Source: Pseudomonas sp. SJZ079
GTDB taxonomy: Bacteria > Pseudomonadota > Gammaproteobacteria > Pseudomonadales > Pseudomonadaceae
Direction: 5' to 3'
Length of the DNA: 64,000 nucleotides
Assembly: GCF_007993865.1 (NCBI RefSeq)
Contig: NZ_VIUH01000019.1
Location: 1-64,000 of the forward strand
The notes beneath the pieces were generated by a model. That model saw nothing but the letters and a program-made list of their open reading frames with translations. It searched no databases and was not told the origin of the DNA. Made by a program: the position numbers and the translations under genes. The stretch's first letter is position 1; each line of letters begins with the position of its first letter. Positions 59,408-64,000 of this stretch are shown here, piece by piece.

Positions 59408-60916
59408 ATGGACAGCATCGTTAAGCAATACCTGCAAAAATTCGGCGTCTGCGAGGCCACCCAGACCTTCCTGGCCAAGGCGCAGAAGATGTTCATCGGT
59501 GGCGCCTGGGTCGAGGCCAGCGACGGCCAGTACGCCGAGGTCATCGAGCCTTCCACCGAGGGCCTGCTGACCCGCATCCCCATGGCCACCACGGAGGACC
59601 TGGACCGCGCCGTGGCGGCCGCCCGCGCGCAGTTCGACGGCGGCGCCTGGAGTCAACTCAAGCCGCTGGAGCGCGAGCGCCTGTTGCATCGCCTGGCCGA
59701 TTTGATCGAGCAGAACGCCGTCGAACTGGCCGAGATCGAGTCGATCGACATGGGCAAGTCCGCCGCCCAGGCGCGCGATGTGGACATCCAGGGCACGGTC
59801 GACACCTTCCGCTATTTCGCCGGCTGGGCCAGCAAGCTGCACGGGCGCACCGTCGAACCGTCGCTGCCGGGCAACTACCTGGCCTATACGCGCAAGGAAC
59901 CGGTCGGCGTGGTCGGCGCCATAGTGCCGTGGAACTTCCCGCTGCAGACCATGGCCTGGAAGCTCGGCGCCGCCCTGGCCACCGGTTGCACCGTGGTGGT
60001 CAAACCGGCCGAGCTGACCTCGCTGTCGGCGCTGCGTTTCGCCGAGCTGGTGCAGCAGGCGGGCATCCCCGACGGCGTGGTCAACATAGTCAGCGGGCGC
60101 GGCAGCCTGGTCGGCGCGGCGATGGCCACCCACCCGGGCATCGACAAGCTCAGTTTCACCGGTTCGACCCCGGTCGGTTGCACGGTCGGCAAGTCCGCCA
60201 TGGACCAGATGAAGCGCCTGACCCTGGAGCTGGGCGGCAAGTCGGCGGTGATCGTGCTGGACGATGCCGATATCCCGGCCGCGGCCCAGGCGGTGGCCAA
60301 CGGGGTGTTCTTCAACTCCGGACAGGTCTGCGACGCCGGCACCCGCGCCTATATTCATCGCAGCATCTATGCGCAGTTCCTCGCCGAGCTGATCGCCTAC
60401 ACCCGAACCTTGAAGATCGCCCCGGGCCTGGACCCCGACTGCTTTATCGGTCCATTGGTATCCCAGCAGCAGCAAGCGCGGGTGTTGAACTACATCGAGG
60501 CCGGCAAGCGCGAGGGCGCCGAGCTGGTGTACGGCGGCGAGCCCGTCGCAGGCCCCGGCTACTTCGTGCAGCCGACCATCTTCGCCCACTGCCGCAACGA
60601 CATGCGCATCGTCCAGGAGGAGATCTTCGGCCCGGTGCTGGTCACCGCACCCTTCGACGATGACGAGGAGGCGCTGCGCCTGGCCAACGACTCGCCGTAT
60701 GGCTTGGCTGCGGCGCTCTACTCCAACGACCTCGGTCGCGTGCACGGTTTGATCCCACGGCTGCGCGCCGGCTCGGTGTACGTCAACGCCCACAGCACCA
60801 TCGACCCGGCCATGCCGTTCGGTGGCTACAAACAGTCCGGCTTCGGCAAGGACCTGGGCGCCGAGCAACTCGAACACCTGTTGGAGACCAAGGCGGTGTG
60901 GATCACCCTGCCATGA
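59408..60916 (+). CDS. Aldehyde dehydrogenase of the ureohydrolase operon
   Basis: The aldehyde dehydrogenase has the cofactor motif FTGSTPVGCTV, general base in LELGGKSAVIVLDDADIP and the catalytic cysteine in FFNSGQVCDAGTR. Two starts are possible: ATG 59402, overlapping the ureohydrolase stop, and ATG 59408, which sits at the better distance (7 nt) from AGGAGG; the latter gives 502 residues. It may oxidise the aldehyde made by the GMC oxidoreductase at the end of the cluster. Confidence 0.88.
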   Translation: MDSIVKQYLQKFGVCEATQTFLAKAQKMFIGGAWVEASDGQYAEVIEPSTEGLLTRIPMATTEDLDRAVAAARAQFDGGAWSQLKPLERERLLHRLADLIEQNAVELAEIESIDMGKSAAQARDVDIQGTVDTFRYFAGWASKLHGRTVEPSLPGNYLAYTRKEPVGVVGAIVPWNFPLQTMAWKLGAALATGCTVVVKPAELTSLSALRFAELVQQAGIPDGVVNIVSGRGSLVGAAMATHPGIDKLSFTGSTPVGCTVGKSAMDQMKRLTLELGGKSAVIVLDDADIPAAAQAVANGVFFNSGQVCDAGTRAYIHRSIYAQFLAELIAYTRTLKIAPGLDPDCFIGPLVSQQQQARVLNYIEAGKREGAELVYGGEPVAGPGYFVQPTIFAHCRNDMRIVQEEIFGPVLVTAPFDDDEEALRLANDSPYGLAAALYSNDLGRVHGLIPRLRAGSVYVNAHSTIDPAMPFGGYKQSGFGKDLGAEQLEHLLETKAVWITLP

Positions 60917-61011
60917 ACTAACGAAAGCAGCAGACCACCGGCATAACACCTAGCGTCATGCCGGGACACATCGGGTAGCCAATAACAAGAGCCATACGAG
61001 GTTATGTCCAG

Positions 61012-61185
61012 ATGAACAGTCAAGCCGAAAGCGTACGTGCGCAAGACCTGGAACGACGCATCCGCGTCTATGAGGAGATGGAGCAAGCCAACCACTGGCC
61101 GGGTGCGCTGAGCGCCACCGACTACATCGCAATCACCCTGATGACGCTGGTGCTGGTCACCGGCTTCTACCTCTGGGGGTACTGA
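61012..61185 (+). CDS. 57-residue single-helix membrane protein
   Basis: A short gene beginning MNSQAESVRAQDLERRIRVY has a charged N-terminal helix (about 5-27) and one membrane helix (about 38-56, DYIAITLMTLVLVTGFYLW). It ends three bases before the NCS1 permease start. Size, layout and position recall small accessory subunits of membrane transporters. No named family was recognised. Confidence 0.75.
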   Translation: MNSQAESVRAQDLERRIRVYEEMEQANHWPGALSATDYIAITLMTLVLVTGFYLWGY

Positions 61186-61188
61186 GCC

Positions 61189-62670
61189 ATGGCCACGTCT
61201 AAACCCGTCGATATCAGTCTCGAAGCCGAGCGCGGCGATACGCCGCTGCTGCCCACGGAACGCATGTGGGGCTTCTGGGAGTTCACCTACGCCAACTCGG
61301 CCCTGGCCATCGCCACCTGGGCCTTCCTCATCGGTGGTGCCACCGCGCTGTTCGTCGGCGTCACCGAAGGCATCGCCGCCATCGTCATCGGCAACATCAT
61401 CGGTGTGCTGCTGGCGACCTTCGCCACCTGCGTGCCCTGCGGCAAGTACGGCACCGAGCAGTTCACCTTCCTGCGCAGCATGTTCGGCTGCAACGGCAGC
61501 CGTCTGGTCTATGTGCTGGCGGTGGTATTCCTGACCATGGGCTGGCTGGCGGTCCTGGGGCTGATGTTCGGCCGCTCGATCGACGGCCTGAGCGGCCTGC
61601 TGAGCGAGCATCAGACCGATCCGACCGGGTTGCTGGTGCTGCTCTCGGGCTTCTTCGCGATTCTCCTGGCCGGCTTCGTGGTCGCCAAGGGCCCCACCTC
61701 GATCAAGGTGTTCAACACCATAGTCGCCCCGGCGCTGGTGCTGATCATGGGCGCGATGCTCTACCTGATCCTCAGCGAACGTAGCGTCGCCGAACTGCTG
61801 GCCCTGCCGGCCCTGGACGCGCCCTTCGCCGACAAACGGGTCAACTTCATGATCGCGGTCGAAGTGAACATGGCGGCGGGCCTGTCCTGGTGGCCCTATA
61901 TCGGCAACCTGGCGCGTCTGAGCAAGAATCAGCGCACCGCGTTCTGGCCAAACATCATCGGCATCTTCGGCGCCGCGGTGCTCGGTGAGGTGGTCGGCCT
62001 GCTGGCGTCCGCCGCCCTGGGCGACAGCGACCCGACCATCTGGATGACCCATATCGGCGGCCTGGTGTTCGGCGTCATCGCCCTGGGCTTCGTCGCCTTC
62101 GCCAACGTCACCAGCATGATCAACATCCTCTACACCTCGATCGTCGGCCTGCGCCAACTGGCCGGCAAGAAGCTCAGGGAGATGAGCTGGGAACTGCTGG
62201 TGGTGCTGTTCTGTGTGGCGCCGGCGATCATCGTCTTCGTCGCACCGGGCATCTACGACGGCTTCTTCATCTTCCTGGTGTGGACCTCGGCGCTGAACAG
62301 CGCGCTGGCCGGCATCGGTATTGCCGATTACTACTTCCTGCGTCAGCAACGGATGAACCTGCGCCATATCTATGCGGCCGAGGAGCAGTCGCCGTACCAC
62401 TACTGGAAGGGCTTCAACCCCATCGCGCTGTTGGCGCTGGTGGTCGGCTTCGGCGTCTACGTGCTGCTGTTCAACCCGCAGACCCTGGCCAATACCTCGC
62501 TGTTCAGCTTCATCTCTGCCTCGCTGCCGTCCTGCCTGCTGGCCGGGGTGGTGCACTACGGGCTGACCCGCGCATTCGCCACGCGACTGGGCTGGGGCGC
62601 CTACGCACCGCGCGGCAGCGTCAAGACCACTTCCCTGAATCTCAATGCACAGGGCTTGAGCAATGACTAA
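61189..62670 (+). CDS. NCS1/cytosine-permease-like transporter
   Basis: The 493-residue permease has about twelve helices and NCS1-type features: ERMWGFWEFTYANSALAIATWAFLIGGATALFVG at the N-terminus, PCGKYGTEQFTFLRSMFGCNGSR, and NMAAGLSWWPYIGNLARLSKNQ. NCS1 proteins import nucleobases, hydantoins, thiamine or related nitrogen compounds; in this operon it probably imports the guanidino or amine substrate. Its stop overlaps the GMC oxidoreductase start (ATG 62663), and the small protein gene lies just upstream. Confidence 0.87.
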   Translation: MATSKPVDISLEAERGDTPLLPTERMWGFWEFTYANSALAIATWAFLIGGATALFVGVTEGIAAIVIGNIIGVLLATFATCVPCGKYGTEQFTFLRSMFGCNGSRLVYVLAVVFLTMGWLAVLGLMFGRSIDGLSGLLSEHQTDPTGLLVLLSGFFAILLAGFVVAKGPTSIKVFNTIVAPALVLIMGAMLYLILSERSVAELLALPALDAPFADKRVNFMIAVEVNMAAGLSWWPYIGNLARLSKNQRTAFWPNIIGIFGAAVLGEVVGLLASAALGDSDPTIWMTHIGGLVFGVIALGFVAFANVTSMINILYTSIVGLRQLAGKKLREMSWELLVVLFCVAPAIIVFVAPGIYDGFFIFLVWTSALNSALAGIGIADYYFLRQQRMNLRHIYAAEEQSPYHYWKGFNPIALLALVVGFGVYVLLFNPQTLANTSLFSFISASLPSCLLAGVVHYGLTRAFATRLGWGAYAPRGSVKTTSLNLNAQGLSND

Positions 62671-64000
62671 GCGATACGACTACATCATCATCGGCGCCGG
62701 TTCGGCCGGCTGCGTGCTGGCCAACCGCCTGAGCGAGGACCCCGCCACCTCGGTGCTGGTCCTGGAATTCGGCGGCAGCGACCGCAGCGTGCTGATCCAG
62801 ATGCCCAGCGCCTTCTCCATCCCGATGAACACCAAGAAGTACAACTGGCGCTACGAGACCGAGCCGGAGCCCTACCTCGACGGGCGGCGCATCCACTGCC
62901 CGCGCGGCAAGGTGCTCGGCGGCTCCTCGTCGATCAATGGCCTGGTGTATATCCGCGGCCACGCCTACGACTTCGACGAGTGGGAAGAGCTCGGTGCGCG
63001 CGGCTGGGGTTATCGCAACTGCCTGCCGTATTTCCGCCGCGCCGAGCATTACGAGGCCGGCGGCGACGCCTACCGCGGCGATGCCGGGCCGTTGCACACC
63101 AACAACGGCAACCATATGCAGAACCCCTTGTACGGCGCCTGGGTCGAGGCCGGCGCGGAGGCCGGCTACATCAAGACCGCCGACTGCAACGGCTACATGC
63201 AGGAAGGCTTCGGCGCCATGCACATGACCATCAAGGACGGCGTGCGCTGCTCCACCGCCAACGCCTACCTGCGCCCGGCCATGGACCGGCCGAACCTGAC
63301 CGTGGTGACTCAGGCCATGACCCGACGGATCATCCTCGACGGCAAGCGCGCGGTGGGCATCGAGTACGATCACGGTGGGCGCACCCAGCAGGTGTTCTGC
63401 GCCCGCGAGATCCTCCTGGCCGGTGGGCCGATCGGCTCGCCGCACCTGCTGCAGCGCTCCGGCATCGGCCCGGCGGCGGTACTGGAGCAGGCCGGGGTGG
63501 TGCTGCAGCACGAGCTGCCCGGGGTCGGCGAGAACCTGCAGGATCACGCGGAGGTTTACATCCAGTTCGGCTGCAAGCAACCGCTGACCCTCAACAGCAA
63601 GATGGACCCGCTGAGCAAGCTGCTGATCGGCCTGCGCTGGCTGCTGTTCAAGGACGGTCTGGGCGCCACCAACCACTTCGAGGCCGGCGGCTTCATCCGC
63701 TCCGAGGAGGGGCTGCGCTGGCCGGACATCCAGTTCCACTTCCTCCCGGCGGCGATGCGCTACGATGGCAAGAAGCCGATCAAGGGCCACGGCTTCATGG
63801 TGCTCACCGGGCCGAACAAACCCAAGAGTCGCGGCCATGTGCGGCTACGGTCGGCCGACCCCTACGAGCATCCGCGCATCCAGTTCAACTACCTGGAGCG
63901 CGAGGAGGACCGCGAGGGCTTCCGCCGCTGCGTGCGCCTGACCCGCGAGATCATCGGTCAGCCGGCGATGGACGCCTTCCGCGACGGCGAGATAGCGCCG
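62663..64000 (+). CDS. GMC-family oxidoreductase, choline-dehydrogenase-like (partial)
   Basis: The first 446 codons of a flavoprotein are visible; the gene runs off the window. FAD-binding YDYIIIGAGSAGCVLANRLSEDP is followed by LEFGG (LEAGG in most relatives), YNWRYETEPEPYLDGRRIHCPRGKVLGGSSSINGLVYIRGH, and ELPGVGENLQDHAEVYIQF. By eye it is close to BetA along its length. It should oxidise a primary alcohol to the aldehyde used by the operon's dehydrogenase. The start overlaps the permease stop by eight bases. Confidence 0.9.
   Translation, partial: MTKRYDYIIIGAGSAGCVLANRLSEDPATSVLVLEFGGSDRSVLIQMPSAFSIPMNTKKYNWRYETEPEPYLDGRRIHCPRGKVLGGSSSINGLVYIRGHAYDFDEWEELGARGWGYRNCLPYFRRAEHYEAGGDAYRGDAGPLHTNNGNHMQNPLYGAWVEAGAEAGYIKTADCNGYMQEGFGAMHMTIKDGVRCSTANAYLRPAMDRPNLTVVTQAMTRRIILDGKRAVGIEYDHGGRTQQVFCAREILLAGGPIGSPHLLQRSGIGPAAVLEQAGVVLQHELPGVGENLQDHAEVYIQFGCKQPLTLNSKMDPLSKLLIGLRWLLFKDGLGATNHFEAGGFIRSEEGLRWPDIQFHFLPAAMRYDGKKPIKGHGFMVLTGPNKPKSRGHVRLRSADPYEHPRIQFNYLEREEDREGFRRCVRLTREIIGQPAMDAFRDGEIAP

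Noticed and set aside
59393..62556. Long minus-strand open frames (518 and 576 codons)
   Set aside because: They are antisense to the aldehyde dehydrogenase and NCS1 permease genes, which show clear motifs and operon overlaps.
1..64000. tRNA, rRNA, riboswitches
   Set aside because: I saw no cloverleaf-like gene, ribosomal sequence or recognisable riboswitch (including an FMN element before the riboflavin gene) on either strand; a covariance-model scan would be needed to be certain.

Overview
The window looks like chromosomal DNA of a Pseudomonas-type gammaproteobacterium (Pseudomonas/Stutzerimonas sensu lato). Coding sequence is GC-rich, and the gene families are typical of that group: YehZYXW-type osmoprotectant ABC transporter, CmoM, AzlCD, a RIO1-type kinase, Ada, YpfJ, SulP, and tandem GGDEF proteins. 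The one clear compositional break is a mosaic, partly AT-rich stretch at about 28.2-34.8 kb.

Layout. 0.4-2.1 kb: CsgG / DUF4810 / GNA1162 lipoprotein operon (minus strand). 2.6-4.9 kb: AzlCD amino-acid exporter and an EamA exporter. 5.0-8.9 kb: four-gene betaine-type ABC transporter whose permease/ATPase junction carries three 36-bp tandem repeats. 9.1-14.6 kb: a chemoreceptor, two paralogous diguanylate cyclases and a tandem universal stress protein. 14.6-16.3 kb: a 204-bp MITE-like element wedged between the stress protein and a SulP transporter, supplying the transporter's stop codon. 16.5-23.7 kb: housekeeping and lipid genes (YdcZ, two DUF4136 lipoproteins, CmoM, MazG-like, MaoC, FabG-like, thiolase).

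23.8-49.7 kb holds a large catabolic regulon: a luciferase-like (LLM) flavin monooxygenase, two flavin reductases, two aldehyde dehydrogenases (one GabD-like), an alpha/beta hydrolase, a carboxymuconolactone-decarboxylase-like protein, DUF1185 and DUF1330 proteins, a RibB/RibA-type riboflavin enzyme, a Nudix hydrolase, a GntR/FCD regulator, a PotABCD-like ABC importer, a BCCT transporter, and a chemoreceptor broken by a nonsense codon. The enzyme set matches the logic of trigonelline (N-methylnicotinate) ring cleavage in Acinetobacter: a two-component monooxygenase opens the ring, an aldehyde dehydrogenase and a hydrolase follow, and succinate semialdehyde is oxidised. The substrate here is inference. 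Six copies of a palindromic motif, TGGTATACCA or one-base variants of it, lie before nearly every transcription unit of this regulon and are the likely operators of the GntR protein.

This regulon is interrupted at 28.2-34.8 kb by an integron-type cassette array without an integrase in view (a CALIN). It holds at least four small cassettes with attC-like sites. One attC hairpin is split at its centre by an IS4-family insertion sequence. One cassette gene, a P-loop ATPase, is out of frame at an A8 tract.

49.8-57.1 kb: ordinary genes (Ada, DUF2218, NAD(P)-binding reductase with divergent LysR, RIO1 kinase, YpfJ, PhzF, DUF411, DUF4345). 57.3-64.0 kb: a second catabolic cluster of LysR, ureohydrolase, aldehyde dehydrogenase, a 57-residue membrane protein, an NCS1 permease and a BetA-like GMC oxidoreductase cut by the window end. 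It could oxidise an alcohol to an acid and hydrolyse a guanidino group. The substrate is unknown.
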